64,000 nucleotides of DNA from Palleniella intestinalis (GCF_013166595.1 NZ_JABKKG010000002.1:372001-436000); one strand, 5' to 3'. Positions 18,194 to 29,262 are shown, counted from the stretch's first letter. Notes: generated by a model not told the origin, from the sequence alone. Made by a program: numbers and translations.

Positions 18194-18272
18194 AAAGGTA
18201 ACGATTTACACTGCAAAAGGTAACACTTTGCATGGTAAAAGGTAACACTTTACAAGATGAAAAGTAACCTTT
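18194..18272. repeat. GGTAAC phased array, copy 2
   Basis: Cores GGTAAC at 18197, 18219 and 18241 and AGTAAC at 18263, all exactly 22 bp apart. The last unit runs into ACCTTTCG, as at the inverted ends of the other arrays. It fills part of the 18085-18388 spacer between the MFS and malQ genes, inside a gene run on one strand. Confidence 0.85.
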
Positions 18273-18388
18273 CGTTTTTTGAAAGATTACTGTCTGTTTT
18301 ATCACTTGCATAAGCACGATAAACTGACATGGAAACAATGGCTTGCAAACTGTGGTTTCACAACATAGATTAAATTAAACCAATCATT

Positions 18389-21073
18389 ATGAATATAGAG
18401 TTAAGATTGTCATACAAGACAAAATACGGAGAGACACCGGTGGTCAACATTACCGGCTCCAACAAGAGAGAGATTGTCGGCAAGTATGCGATGGCCACAC
18501 AGGATGGGTATAATTGGGCATGCAAATTGGACATGCCGCTGTCGCAGGGGGACTCTTTCGAGTACCATTACGCTATCATCTGCAACGATAAGGTTATGCG
18601 CACGGAATGGCTTGTGACGCCTCACCGCCTTGACTTGGCGGCAAATGCCGGCAGTTACCGTGTGGAGGATTCATGGATTGACATGCCCGAGGACGCTCAT
18701 CTGTACAGTTCCGCATTCACCGATGCCGTTGCAGGACAGCAGGTTACGGCATGTCCGCCGGTGGATTTCAAGAAAGCATTATGCCTGAAAGTGCGCGCTC
18801 CGCAGCTTGGAAAAGGGCAGCGGCTTGCGCTGATTGGCAGCAATCAGGCACTTGGTGCATGGGACATAGGCAAGACAGTGCCCATGACGGAACATTCTGC
18901 AAACGAGTGGGTTGCATGGATTGACGCTTCCGACTACACCGGCAAAGAGATGGAATTCAAGTTTGTGGCACTCTCCGATGAGAAGGACGCCACGCCTATG
19001 TGGGAGACATGCTTCAACCGCACACTGTTTGTGCCGGCGATTGAGGACGGTTGCGCACTTGTGCAGAGCCTTTCGCAGACAGCCATGCCTGTTTGTCCGT
19101 GGCGAGGAGCAGGCACAGTCATCCCTGTGTTCTCCCTCCGTTCCGAGGGCAGCTTCGGTGTAGGTGACTTCGGCGACCTCAAGATGCTTGTCGACTGGGC
19201 TGCCAAGACACACCAGAGCATCATACAGGTGCTTCCTATAAACGACACGACAATCACACATACATGGCAGGACTCTTATCCGTACAACAGTATAAGTATC
19301 TTTGCGCTGCATCCGCAGTACACCGACCTTCGCCAGCTGCCAAGCCTTGGCGACGCAAAGCGTCAGAAGCACTATGACGAACTTGCGAAAGAACTTAACG
19401 CACTGCCACAGATTGACTATGAGCGTGTCAACGATGCGAAGATAAATTTCCTCAAAGAACTGTTTGCTGAAACAAGCAAAAAGGTGCTGAAAAGCAAGGA
19501 GTTTGACACATTCTTTGAAGCAAACAAGGACTGGCTTGTGCCTTACGCAGCGTTCTGCCACTTCAGGGACATGTACGGAACGGCACAGTTCAATGAATGG
19601 CCTGACCACCGCAGCCTGTCGGACGAAGAACGCAGGGAGTTTGCAAACCCTGCGACAAGGATGTATGCGGAGGTCTCTTTCTGGTACTTTGTACAGTTCA
19701 ACCTCGACAAGCAGATGCGCGCGGCACATGAATATGCACGTGCGAAAGGCGTAATCCTCAAGGGCGACATCCCTATCGGAATAAGCCGCGAGAGCGTTGA
19801 GGCATGGGTGGAACCAAAATATTTCAACCTCAACGGACAAGCGGGTGCTCCACCGGATGCTTTCTCGACAAACGGACAGAACTGGGGCTTCCCTACTTAC
19901 AACTGGGAAGAGATGATGAAGGACGGCTGCTCATGGTGGGTGCGGCGCTTCAGCAAGATGGCGCAATACTTCGATGCTTACCGCATCGACCACGTTCTCG
20001 GATTCTTCCGTATATGGGAGATACCTGCAAATGCCGTGCATGGCCTGCTCGGACAGTTCTCTCCGTCACTCGGCATGACACGCGAAGAGATAGAAAGCTA
20101 CGGACTTTGGTTTCAGGAAGACCTGTTCACAAAGCCTTTCATCACCGATTGGGTGCTTGACCGTATGTTCAATGAGCATGCCGGAGAGGTGAAAGAGTTG
20201 TATCTCAACCGTTGCGGTGACAGATATGAGATGAAGCCGGAATACGACACACAGCGCAAAGTGGAGGCTGCTTTCCGTGGAAAGACCGACGAGAAGGACA
20301 TCTGGCTTCGTGACGGACTGTATGCTTTGATAAGCGATGTGCTCTTCCTGCGCGACCATAAGGATGCCAACCTTTATCATCCGCGCATCGCAGTACAGAC
20401 TGACTTCATCTATGAGTCACTGTGGGATTGCGACAAGGCTGCTTTCAACCGCCTGTATAATGACTATTTCTATCGCAGGAACAATGATTTCTGGTATCAT
20501 GAGGCAATGAAGAAACTGCCGAAACTCACTCAGGCGACCCGTATGCTGGTGTGCGCCGAGGACCTCGGAATGGTGCCGGAATGTGTCGCTCCTGTCATGA
20601 ACGAACTGAAAATCCTAAGCCTGGAGATTCAGTCCATGCCTAAAGACCCGGCTGTGGAGTTCGGCTACCTGGAAAGAAATCCATACCGCTCTGTCTGCAC
20701 CATATCCACTCATGACATGTCCACACTGAGACAGTGGTGGGATGAGGACACGGAACGCGCGCAGAAGTTCTACAACACAATGCTCCAACATGGCGGTTGC
20801 GCGCCTCATCCGCTACCGGGCTGGCTGGCAAACGACATCGTGACACGCCACCTTCACTCTCCTTCGATGCTCTGCCTGCTGTCATTGCATGACTGGCTCG
20901 CCACCGATGAGGGATTGCGTCTTGCCGATGCGGATGCCGAACGCATCAACATTCCGGCTAATCCGCGCCACTATTGGCGTTACCGCATGCACCTCACGCT
21001 GGAGCAACTTATGGCTGCCGAGGAGTTTAACAACAGCATCTCGTCACTCATAATGGAAAGCGGAAGACAGTAA
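18389..21073 (+). CDS. malQ: 4-alpha-glucanotransferase with two N-terminal CBM20 domains
   Basis: 894 residues. Two starch-binding CBM20-like modules lie at about 1-95 and 127-225 (LALIGSNQALGAWDIGKTVP is the second). The GH77 catalytic domain follows, with YRIDHVLGFFRIWEIP (nucleophile Asp534), CAEDLGMVPE (acid/base Glu724) and STHDMSTLRQWW (Asp776). A long insertion in the domain and the CBM20 pair resemble plant DPE2-type amylomaltases. It disproportionates maltose and maltodextrins, releasing glucose, in the cytoplasm. It has no signal peptide. Confidence 0.94.
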   Translation: MNIELRLSYKTKYGETPVVNITGSNKREIVGKYAMATQDGYNWACKLDMPLSQGDSFEYHYAIICNDKVMRTEWLVTPHRLDLAANAGSYRVEDSWIDMPEDAHLYSSAFTDAVAGQQVTACPPVDFKKALCLKVRAPQLGKGQRLALIGSNQALGAWDIGKTVPMTEHSANEWVAWIDASDYTGKEMEFKFVALSDEKDATPMWETCFNRTLFVPAIEDGCALVQSLSQTAMPVCPWRGAGTVIPVFSLRSEGSFGVGDFGDLKMLVDWAAKTHQSIIQVLPINDTTITHTWQDSYPYNSISIFALHPQYTDLRQLPSLGDAKRQKHYDELAKELNALPQIDYERVNDAKINFLKELFAETSKKVLKSKEFDTFFEANKDWLVPYAAFCHFRDMYGTAQFNEWPDHRSLSDEERREFANPATRMYAEVSFWYFVQFNLDKQMRAAHEYARAKGVILKGDIPIGISRESVEAWVEPKYFNLNGQAGAPPDAFSTNGQNWGFPTYNWEEMMKDGCSWWVRRFSKMAQYFDAYRIDHVLGFFRIWEIPANAVHGLLGQFSPSLGMTREEIESYGLWFQEDLFTKPFITDWVLDRMFNEHAGEVKELYLNRCGDRYEMKPEYDTQRKVEAAFRGKTDEKDIWLRDGLYALISDVLFLRDHKDANLYHPRIAVQTDFIYESLWDCDKAAFNRLYNDYFYRRNNDFWYHEAMKKLPKLTQATRMLVCAEDLGMVPECVAPVMNELKILSLEIQSMPKDPAVEFGYLERNPYRSVCTISTHDMSTLRQWWDEDTERAQKFYNTMLQHGGCAPHPLPGWLANDIVTRHLHSPSMLCLLSLHDWLATDEGLRLADADAERINIPANPRHYWRYRMHLTLEQLMAAEEFNNSISSLIMESGRQ

Positions 21074-21091
21074 ACATATTGTTTGGCTTTT

Positions 21092-21178
21092 AAGTTACAT
21101 TGTAAATTAATTTACACTCAAACAACAAGTTTTAGTAAAAATACAGCTTAAATACAAAGTAATTTACAATATTTACTT
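21092..21178. mobile_element. Short MITE-like element, copy A (87 bp)
   Basis: Terminal inverted repeats start AAGT and share ATTGTAAATTA. The interior shares AACAAGTTTTAGTA and AAAGTAATTT with the longer copy at 36295-36470. No ORF is inside. It sits 18 bp past malQ. Confidence 0.6.
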
Positions 21179-21229
21179 ATAAGCAAATATGACTGTTCTT
21201 TAATAAAGATGCAACATGGATTGCGCAGA

Positions 21230-21452
21230 CAAATGTGGCAGAGCCACAATCCTTATGGTAATCCCTGGCTTCAGCCATGGGGCTTACAAAAAAAGGTTTC
21301 AGTTGTGTGGCAGAGCCACAATCCTTTATGCTTGAAAGACACTCTGCAACAATAAAAGAGTGTGGTTCCACCACACAACATATATCAGAGATTCCAACAC
21401 CCCATGGCTAAAGCCAGGGATTACCATAAGGGCTGTGGCTCCGCCACATTTG
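21230..21452. repeat. REP/BIME-like long inverted repeat
   Basis: Two 53-bp arms (21230-21282 and 21400-21452) are inverted copies differing at about four positions. Each arm contains its own hairpin (TGTGGCAGAGCCACA and CTGGCTTCAGCC types). The 117-bp centre holds a further TGTGTGGCAGAGCCACA and a GTGTGGTTCCACCACAC palindrome. It resembles clustered REP elements. Confidence 0.7.
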
Positions 21453-21453
21453 C

Positions 21454-21464
21454 TCGCGAAACAT
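21454..21464. promoter_or_regulatory. Second candidate LacI-family site
   Basis: TCGCGAAACAT is the reverse complement of the 11-mer ATGTTTCGCGA found between susC and the LacI-type gene. It lies 43 bases before the GH97 start. Confidence 0.35.
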
Positions 21465-21494
21465 GAAAAGAAAGTAAATTTATCACATTAATAA

Positions 21495-23645
<2,151 letters not shown>

Positions 23646-23669
23646 GCGTTTATCATAAAAGACAAAGAA

Positions 23670-25628
23670 ATGGAAGCAAAAAAAATATTTCTTTCCTGTG
23701 CCATTGCGGCAATGAGCTATAACGTTTCCAATGCGCAGCAGTTTGATGAAATGGTCTATTCGCCACAGTCTACGACCTTCAAGCTCTTCGCTCCCAACGA
23801 TGCGAAGGACGTAAAGGTGCGCCTTTATGGTAAAGGTCATGGCGGAAAGGCTGTCAAGACCGTAAAGATGAAGCGCACCGGCGACTGCCAATGGACAGCC
23901 GTCGTGCCGGGAGACCATAAGAACAAGTTCTACACTTTTGACACCGGACGTGGTGAATCGGCAGGAATCTTTGCGCGTGCCGTCGGTGTGAATGGCAAAA
24001 GGGGGGCTATCATCGACCTTAACGACACAGACCCGGCAGACTGGGAGAACGATGTCCGCCCTGTGATTAAATCGCCTGTAGACCTTGTTATATATGAGAT
24101 GCACCACAGGGATTTCTCCATTGCACGCAACATCAATATCGATGCCGGCACTCCAAACGACATAAAAGTGAAAAGGGCTGCCACGGAATATCCCGGCAAG
24201 TTCCTTGCTCTCACGGAGGATTGGAGCATAAACTACCTGAAATCCCTCGGAGTCAACGCCATACATATCCTTCCTTCGTTCGACTATGCTTCTGTGGACG
24301 AGACAAAACTCGACACACCTCAGTACAATTGGGGATATGACCCGGTGAACTATAATGTGCCTGACGGCTCTTATTCCACTGACCCGTACAATCCTCATGT
24401 GCGCATCCTTGAGTTCAAGAAGATGGTGCAGGCACTTCACAAAGCGGGCATCAGAGTCATTCTTGATGTGGTCTACAACCATACTTTCGACATCGACGGA
24501 AGCAACTTCCAGCACACTTATCCGGATTATTTCTATCGCAAGACTGCCGACGGAAAGTACTCTGACGGTTCAGGTTGTGGCAACGAGACTGCCAGCGAGC
24601 GTGAGATGATGCGCCGTTTCATTGTCGAGAGTGTGAAATATTGGATTGAGGAGTACCACATTGACGGCTTCCGCTTCGACCTTATGGGCATCCATGACAT
24701 CGAGACAATGAACCTTGTGCGTGCCACTGTGAACGAGATTGACCCGACAATCTTCATCTATGGCGAGGGCTGGAGTGCCGGAACGTGCGCTTATCCGCAG
24801 GACAAGCTTGGCATGAAGGCAAACATCGGTATGATGCCGGGTATCGCAGCCTTCAGCGATGAGATGCGCGACGCACTCCGCGGCCCGTTCAGTGATGATA
24901 CGAAAGGTCAGTTCCTTGCCGGCATTGCAGGAGGGGAAGAGAGCATAAAGTTCGGCATTGCGGGAGCCGTGGAGCATCCTCAGGTTGACTGTGCAAAGGT
25001 AAACTATTCCAAGAAGCCATGGGCTTTGGAGCCTTCACAGATGATCAGCTACGTAAGTTGCCATGACGACATGTGCCTTGTCGACCGTTTGCGTGCAAGC
25101 ATCCCTGACATAAAGGACGATGAACTCATACGCCTTGACCTTCTTGCACAGACGGCTGTGTTCACATCGCAAGGCGTTCCGTTCATTCTCTGTGGAGAAG
25201 AGATGCTCCGCAACAAGCAGGGGGTGCACAACAGCTATAACTCTCCGGACTCCATCAACCGTCTAAACTGGAACAACCCGATACGTTACAGCAATGTCCT
25301 CGACTACTACAGCAAGCTCATTTCCTTGCGCCAAAACCACCCGGCTTTCCGTCTTGGCAGTGCCGACCTTGTGCGCAAGCATCTTGAGTTCCTGCCTTCA
25401 CAGGACGCACTCGTGGCTTTCCGCCTGAAGAACTATGCAGGACGCGACGACTGGCGCAACATCATCGTGGTGCTCAACGCCAATCGTGAGGCGCGCAATG
25501 TGGACATTCCGGAGGGCAAATACACAGTTGTCTGCCGTGACGGAAAGATTGATGAGAACGGATTGGGCACTGTAAACGGCACGAAAGTGACAGTTGCGCC
25601 ACAATCTGCGCTGATAATACATGATTAA
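23670..25628 (+). CDS. Type I pullulanase, GH13_14
   Basis: 652 residues with a signal peptide (about 1-22, ending SNAQ). A CBM48-like N-terminal domain (about 25-110) is followed by the GH13 barrel with the type I pullulanase hallmark YNWGYDPVNYNVPDGSY. Catalytic residues are Asp337 in GFRFDLMG, Glu366 in YGEGWSAG and Asp466 in VSCHDD. It cleaves alpha-1,6 branches of pullulan or limit dextrins, which lets SusB and the next enzyme finish the chains. It starts 24 bp after susB and ends 20 bp before the next gene, so the three form an operon. Confidence 0.93.
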   Translation: MEAKKIFLSCAIAAMSYNVSNAQQFDEMVYSPQSTTFKLFAPNDAKDVKVRLYGKGHGGKAVKTVKMKRTGDCQWTAVVPGDHKNKFYTFDTGRGESAGIFARAVGVNGKRGAIIDLNDTDPADWENDVRPVIKSPVDLVIYEMHHRDFSIARNINIDAGTPNDIKVKRAATEYPGKFLALTEDWSINYLKSLGVNAIHILPSFDYASVDETKLDTPQYNWGYDPVNYNVPDGSYSTDPYNPHVRILEFKKMVQALHKAGIRVILDVVYNHTFDIDGSNFQHTYPDYFYRKTADGKYSDGSGCGNETASEREMMRRFIVESVKYWIEEYHIDGFRFDLMGIHDIETMNLVRATVNEIDPTIFIYGEGWSAGTCAYPQDKLGMKANIGMMPGIAAFSDEMRDALRGPFSDDTKGQFLAGIAGGEESIKFGIAGAVEHPQVDCAKVNYSKKPWALEPSQMISYVSCHDDMCLVDRLRASIPDIKDDELIRLDLLAQTAVFTSQGVPFILCGEEMLRNKQGVHNSYNSPDSINRLNWNNPIRYSNVLDYYSKLISLRQNHPAFRLGSADLVRKHLEFLPSQDALVAFRLKNYAGRDDWRNIIVVLNANREARNVDIPEGKYTVVCRDGKIDENGLGTVNGTKVTVAPQSALIIHD

Positions 25629-25648
25629 AACATAATAACATAAGCAAC

Positions 25649-27556
25649 ATGAAACGAATATTATTCCTTGCAGCACTTGTGTTACAGACATTTGCAATGA
25701 AAGCAGCGACAGCGAAAATCGACAGGATTGAACCAGCAAACTGGTATGCCGGACTGAAGAATCCGTCACTCCAGCTTATGGTCTACGGCAAAGACATCGC
25801 TACGGCTGATGTCAAAGTGGATTATCCCGGTGTAAAGATTGACAGCCTTGTGCGCCTTGACAGCCCGAACTATCTTCTTGTTTACCTCAATGTCGGTGGC
25901 GCACAGCCGGGCACAATGACACTGAACATCTCTGGAAAGAAGGTGAAATACGAACTGAAACAGCGTGAGATGAGCGGTGACAAGCGTAAAGGCTTCACCA
26001 ATGCCGATGTCCTTTACATGCTCATGCCTGACCGTTTCGCATCGGCACTGGCACCTACAAAGAAGAAGAATGCCACAATCCCGATGAAGACAAAGTACAC
26101 CGTAGACCGCACAAAACCTTCGTTGCGCCACGGTGGAAACATCGAAGGCATACGCCGGCATCTTGACTATTTCACAGAACTGGGCGTGACAGCACTCTGG
26201 TTCACACCTGTTCTTGAAAACGACTCTCCTGACAACAATGGCAACAGCACTTACCACGGCTATGCCACAACAGACTATTACCGAGTAGACCCACGCTTTG
26301 GAAGCAATGAGGAATACCGCCGGCTGATTGATGAGGCACACACAAAGGGGCTGAAGGTGGTGATGGACATGATTTTCAACCACTGCGGATATGACCACCC
26401 ATGGGTTTCCGACATTCCTTCAAAGGACTGGTTCAACAAGCCTGAATGGCTTAAGTCGGTCAAAGAAGGAGAGACTCCGGACGCTGCGGCAGCAAAAAGC
26501 GCGCAATATCTTCAGACAAGCTACAAGCTGACTCCTGTGCTCGACCCTTATGCAAGCAAGGTTGACATGAGCGAGACTGTCGACGGTTGGTTCGTACCGA
26601 CAATGCCTGACCTCAACCAGCGTAACAGCCATGTCATGAAGTATCTCATCCAAAACAGTGTTTGGTGGATAGAGACAGTGGGAATCGACGGCATCCGCAT
26701 GGACACTTATCCTTATGCCGACGCAGAGGCTATGGCTTCATGGATGAAGGAACTAAACAGCGAGTACCCTAACTTCAATGTTGTGGGCGAGACATGGGTG
26801 ACAGAACCGGCCTACACCGCTGCATGGCAGAAGGATTCCAAGGTAGCAAAGGTGAACAGCAACCTCAAATCCGTAATGGACTTCAGCTTCTTCGAGAAGA
26901 TAAACATGGCAAAGAACGAGGATACTGACGCATGGTGGAACGGCCTGAACCGCATCTACAACAGCTTCGTTTATGACTACCTCTACCCTAACCCGTCAAG
27001 TGTCATGGCGTTTATCGAGAACCACGACACCGACCGTTTCCTTGGAGAAGGGTGCGACACAGTGGCATTGAAGCAGGCTCTCGCCTTGCTTCTGACCGTC
27101 AACCGCACACCACAGCTGTACTACGGCACAGAAATTCTCATGAACGGCACAAAGTCCGTGACCGACGGCAATGTGCGCAAGGACTTCCCGGGAGGATTTG
27201 AAGGCGACACTCGCAATGCTTTCACTGCCGAAGGACGCACAAAACAGGAGAACGCAATGTTCAACTGGCTCAGCCGTCTCTTGCATTGGCGTCAGGGCAA
27301 CGATGTCATCATCAAAGGCAAACAGACGCAGTTCATCCCATTCAACGGCATCTATGTCATAGCAAGAACCCACAACGGACGCACCGTTATGACAATCCTC
27401 AACGGCACACGCAAGCCAGCCACAATGCCGGTAAAGCGTTATTCCGAAGTGATTGGTAATGCCCAAAAGGTGAAAGATGTGCTCACAGGACGCTACTACA
27501 ACCTGTCCGCCGACCTTGAGCTTCGTCCGCGCCAAGCCCTTGTGCTTGAATGGTAA
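25649..27556 (+). CDS. susA: GH13 neopullulanase/maltodextrinase (SusA-type)
   Basis: 635 residues with a signal peptide ending near AMKA. An N-terminal cyclomaltodextrinase-type Ig domain (about 22-115) precedes the barrel: VVMDMIFNHCG, GIDGIRMDTYPYAD (nucleophile Asp352), NVVGETWVTEP (acid/base Glu381) and FIENHDTDRF (Asp460). A C-terminal beta domain follows. It matches SusA-like periplasmic enzymes that cut imported malto-oligosaccharides. It is the last gene before a strong terminator. The symbol is assigned by domain content and neighbourhood. Confidence 0.9.
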   Translation: MKRILFLAALVLQTFAMKAATAKIDRIEPANWYAGLKNPSLQLMVYGKDIATADVKVDYPGVKIDSLVRLDSPNYLLVYLNVGGAQPGTMTLNISGKKVKYELKQREMSGDKRKGFTNADVLYMLMPDRFASALAPTKKKNATIPMKTKYTVDRTKPSLRHGGNIEGIRRHLDYFTELGVTALWFTPVLENDSPDNNGNSTYHGYATTDYYRVDPRFGSNEEYRRLIDEAHTKGLKVVMDMIFNHCGYDHPWVSDIPSKDWFNKPEWLKSVKEGETPDAAAAKSAQYLQTSYKLTPVLDPYASKVDMSETVDGWFVPTMPDLNQRNSHVMKYLIQNSVWWIETVGIDGIRMDTYPYADAEAMASWMKELNSEYPNFNVVGETWVTEPAYTAAWQKDSKVAKVNSNLKSVMDFSFFEKINMAKNEDTDAWWNGLNRIYNSFVYDYLYPNPSSVMAFIENHDTDRFLGEGCDTVALKQALALLLTVNRTPQLYYGTEILMNGTKSVTDGNVRKDFPGGFEGDTRNAFTAEGRTKQENAMFNWLSRLLHWRQGNDVIIKGKQTQFIPFNGIYVIARTHNGRTVMTILNGTRKPATMPVKRYSEVIGNAQKVKDVLTGRYYNLSADLELRPRQALVLEW

Positions 27557-27634
27557 AGACATTTTCCCATGAACCTATTGGGAAAACGCCATGAACCATC
27601 CCTCTTTTTGAACTGAACAACACTGAGAAATATA

Positions 27635-27685
27635 GCACCGAGGCTGTGTCACCTTAAGTATTGTGATACAGCCTCGGTGCTTTTT
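27635..27685 (+). terminator. Strong terminator of the starch operon
   Basis: An 18-bp stem (27635-27652 / 27663-27680, one G-T type mismatch) with a 10-base loop is followed by TTTTT. It is 79 bp past the susA stop. Confidence 0.92.
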
Positions 27686-27747
27686 CTATATGCCAAAATA
27701 AGTCAAACATATTGTGATGCATGAATATTGCCACACATCAGATGTTC

Positions 27748-27969
27748 CTACGACTTATTGCTTAATTTATCCATGCGGATTATCTCCTCTGCCAAATACA
27801 AGTCACTGCGACAATAAAGCTCTGCAATGCCTTTGTCTATCAAGTCAAAGAGTGGAGAATTATAAAACATATTCATCGCATCCCCATAAGAAATGCCGAC
27901 TTTGACAGACAATAGTTCTATAATCCTTGCATACTTCATATCCAATGTCAAACGGTCAGTTTTACTCAT
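27748..27969 (-). CDS. DUF3791-like protein, third gene of a TA-like operon
   Basis: 73 residues, alpha-helical, no signal. The segment ISYGDAMNMFYNSPLFDLID followed by AELYCRSDLYLAEEI fits the DUF3791 pattern, in which a hydrophobic helix pair precedes an L-H/L-x-x-x-S/D-x-x-Y motif. It follows the DUF3990 gene after 3 bp. DUF3791 genes commonly accompany DUF3990 genes in Bacteroidetes, and I infer an antitoxin-like role. A second, diverged copy opens the operon. Confidence 0.7.
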   Translation of the reverse strand: MSKTDRLTLDMKYARIIELLSVKVGISYGDAMNMFYNSPLFDLIDKGIAELYCRSDLYLAEEIIRMDKLSNKS

Positions 27970-27972
27970 TGC

Positions 27973-28449
27973 CTATATATTTAGTTTTCTACAGTCCGAC
28001 AATCTAAGGCATAAATCAATAGCCTTCCGTGTAATGAAACATATTTGATGATTTGGTTTGTGATAAACCAACTGCTGAAGAGCTTGTTCCAATGTATATA
28101 TCCCTGTCATAAAGAAATCTACAGTCCGATATACTTTATCATTTGCCACACCACCTTCTATAATATCAAACTGTTCATATTCCGTTCCTCCTTTACGGCA
28201 ACTGCAAACGAAACGCAACCATTCTTCATCGTAGCTGTCAAAAGTCTTTATCCGCAAATTTGAACATGGAGTATAGTCAAAAGTATGCAAATAGGCATCA
28301 TGTCCAAGTGCAACAAACCGTTCCCCATATTTTATAGCCTGTTCCTTCAATCGGGTTGTATAAAATCCTCTGCCAAAATCAAGGTTTCCACGAGAATGAA
28401 CAGTATCAGGAATATTCAACTGAACGTCGGATGTATGATAAACTAACAT
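27973..28449 (-). CDS. DUF3990 protein, predicted ADP-ribosyltransferase-fold toxin
   Basis: 158 residues. The N terminus reads LVYHTSDVQ, then DFGRGFYTTRLKEQAIKYGE, the DUF3990 signature. The His of YHTS, the DFGxGFYxT block and later acidic residues parallel the H-Y-E triad of diphtheria-type ADP-ribosyltransferases. A toxin that modifies a host target is therefore plausible; no activity is known to me for this protein. It overlaps the upstream DUF3791 gene by 7 bp and is followed by another DUF3791 gene after 3 bp, giving an antitoxin-toxin-antitoxin layout. Confidence 0.75.
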   Translation of the reverse strand: MLVYHTSDVQLNIPDTVHSRGNLDFGRGFYTTRLKEQAIKYGERFVALGHDAYLHTFDYTPCSNLRIKTFDSYDEEWLRFVCSCRKGGTEYEQFDIIEGGVANDKVYRTVDFFMTGIYTLEQALQQLVYHKPNHQICFITRKAIDLCLRLSDCRKLNI

Positions 28450-28661
28450 ATATCCTGCCCTTTCCTTTTCATTATTTCAATAATATCCTGCGCAACATAT
28501 TCAAGGCTGAAAGTATGAAGCACATCATAACATTTTACCAAATAGTCATCAATTACCCCTGCAGCGTTTATCCGATTGTATATACATGACGAAGAAACTC
28601 CCAACATTAAAGAGAGCGTCCCTATCACTGCCGTTATATATTCTACATGTTCCTGCCTCAT
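28443..28661 (-). CDS. DUF3791 protein, first gene of a TA-like operon
   Basis: 72 residues, helical, no signal peptide. The C-terminal half AAGVIDDYLVKCYDVLHTFS with LEYVAQDIIEIM is a clear DUF3791 match (FDYI...YEALHT...YIVEDI pattern). It opens the operon and overlaps the DUF3990 gene by 7 bp. The promoter directly upstream carries an operator-like repeat array, which suggests autoregulation by this protein or the complex. Confidence 0.75.
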   Translation of the reverse strand: MRQEHVEYITAVIGTLSLMLGVSSSCIYNRINAAGVIDDYLVKCYDVLHTFSLEYVAQDIIEIMKRKGQDIC

Positions 28662-28690
28662 AGACTATTGGTTTTGAGTTTTTAATGCCA

Positions 28691-28722
28691 CAAAATTACA
28701 CTTTTTTGGAGATAAAACCAAA
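28691..28722 (-). promoter_or_regulatory. Promoter of the DUF3791-DUF3990 operon
   Basis: On the minus strand, TTTG (28722-28719), exactly 20 bp, then TAATTTTG (28698-28691): a full Bacteroidetes -33/-7 promoter. The first 18-bp array repeat fills the spacer between the two boxes. Confidence 0.75.
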
Positions 28723-28814
28723 TGTTTCGCACACTTTTTTGGAGATAAAAACACGCAACCTCTACACTTTTCCGGAGATAAATTCATGGTTTTAACACAC
28801 TTTTCCGGAGATAA
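28698..28814. repeat. Four-copy 33-bp-period operator-like array
   Basis: ACACTTTTTTGGAGATAA at 28698 and 28731, and ACACTTTTCCGGAGATAA at 28764 and 28797. The 18-bp cores are exactly 33 bp apart, about three helical turns, with unrelated 15-bp spacers. The array runs upstream from inside the TA-like promoter. The 15-bp spacers are too short for a CRISPR array. Confidence 0.85.
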
Positions 28815-28829
28815 GGCACAACTGTTTGC

Positions 28830-28872
28830 ATAAAAATCCGACTGACACTTCGGGATAAATGTCAGCCGGATT
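28830..28872 (-). terminator. Terminator after the DUF2442 gene
   Basis: A 13-bp stem with one mismatch (28860-28872 / 28835-28847), followed on the minus strand by TTTTT. It ends transcription coming from the DUF2442 gene. Confidence 0.75.
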
Positions 28873-29016
28873 GAATATTCTCAGCCTTTGATTACTAAGG
28901 AAAAGTTACTTCACCTTCAGCACTATGATATGTCTATATTCATTGGAACAATTAAAATGCAGCAAATTATGCAAAGGAAATCCTATGCTATGTTGCCAAA
29001 GCCTAATGCTCTTCAC

Positions 29017-29250
29017 TTACATATCCGTACCGTGTTCAAACAAATATTCAGGTGCGATGTCAGCACCATTTGCCCAAAAAACAGTACCGTCCACACCATA
29101 GCGTTCAAACTCTTTTGTGTCTTTCAGTTCCTCGTAAGCCGGAAAAGCCAGCAAAGGGGTTAAGTCGACTTTCTTTTTCTTGTCGTTGTTGAATGTGCAA
29201 AGCAGCGTGTAGCCACCGGTGTATTCTGCTGATGTAACTTGTAATATCAT
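29017..29250 (-). CDS. DUF2442 protein
   Basis: 77 residues. The pattern is DUF2442: short strands with YTLLCTFNNDKKKKVDLTPL, then LKDTKEFERYGVDGTVFWANG and a C-terminal DIAPEYLFEHG. These small proteins are usually encoded next to a DUF4160 gene and are suspected toxin-antitoxin partners. Here the upstream DUF4160-like frame is only a fragment (29263-29421), so this may be an orphaned survivor. Confidence 0.8.
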   Translation of the reverse strand: MILQVTSAEYTGGYTLLCTFNNDKKKKVDLTPLLAFPAYEELKDTKEFERYGVDGTVFWANGADIAPEYLFEHGTDM

Positions 29251-29262
29251 GATGTATCGTTT

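Noticed and set aside
18779..19840. 353-codon open frame on the minus strand
   Set aside because: Antisense to malQ, whose GH77 motifs are intact across the same bases.
28698..28814. Possible CRISPR array
   Set aside because: Repeats are 18 bp with 15-bp spacers, only four units, no cas genes, and the first unit lies inside a promoter; an operator array fits better.
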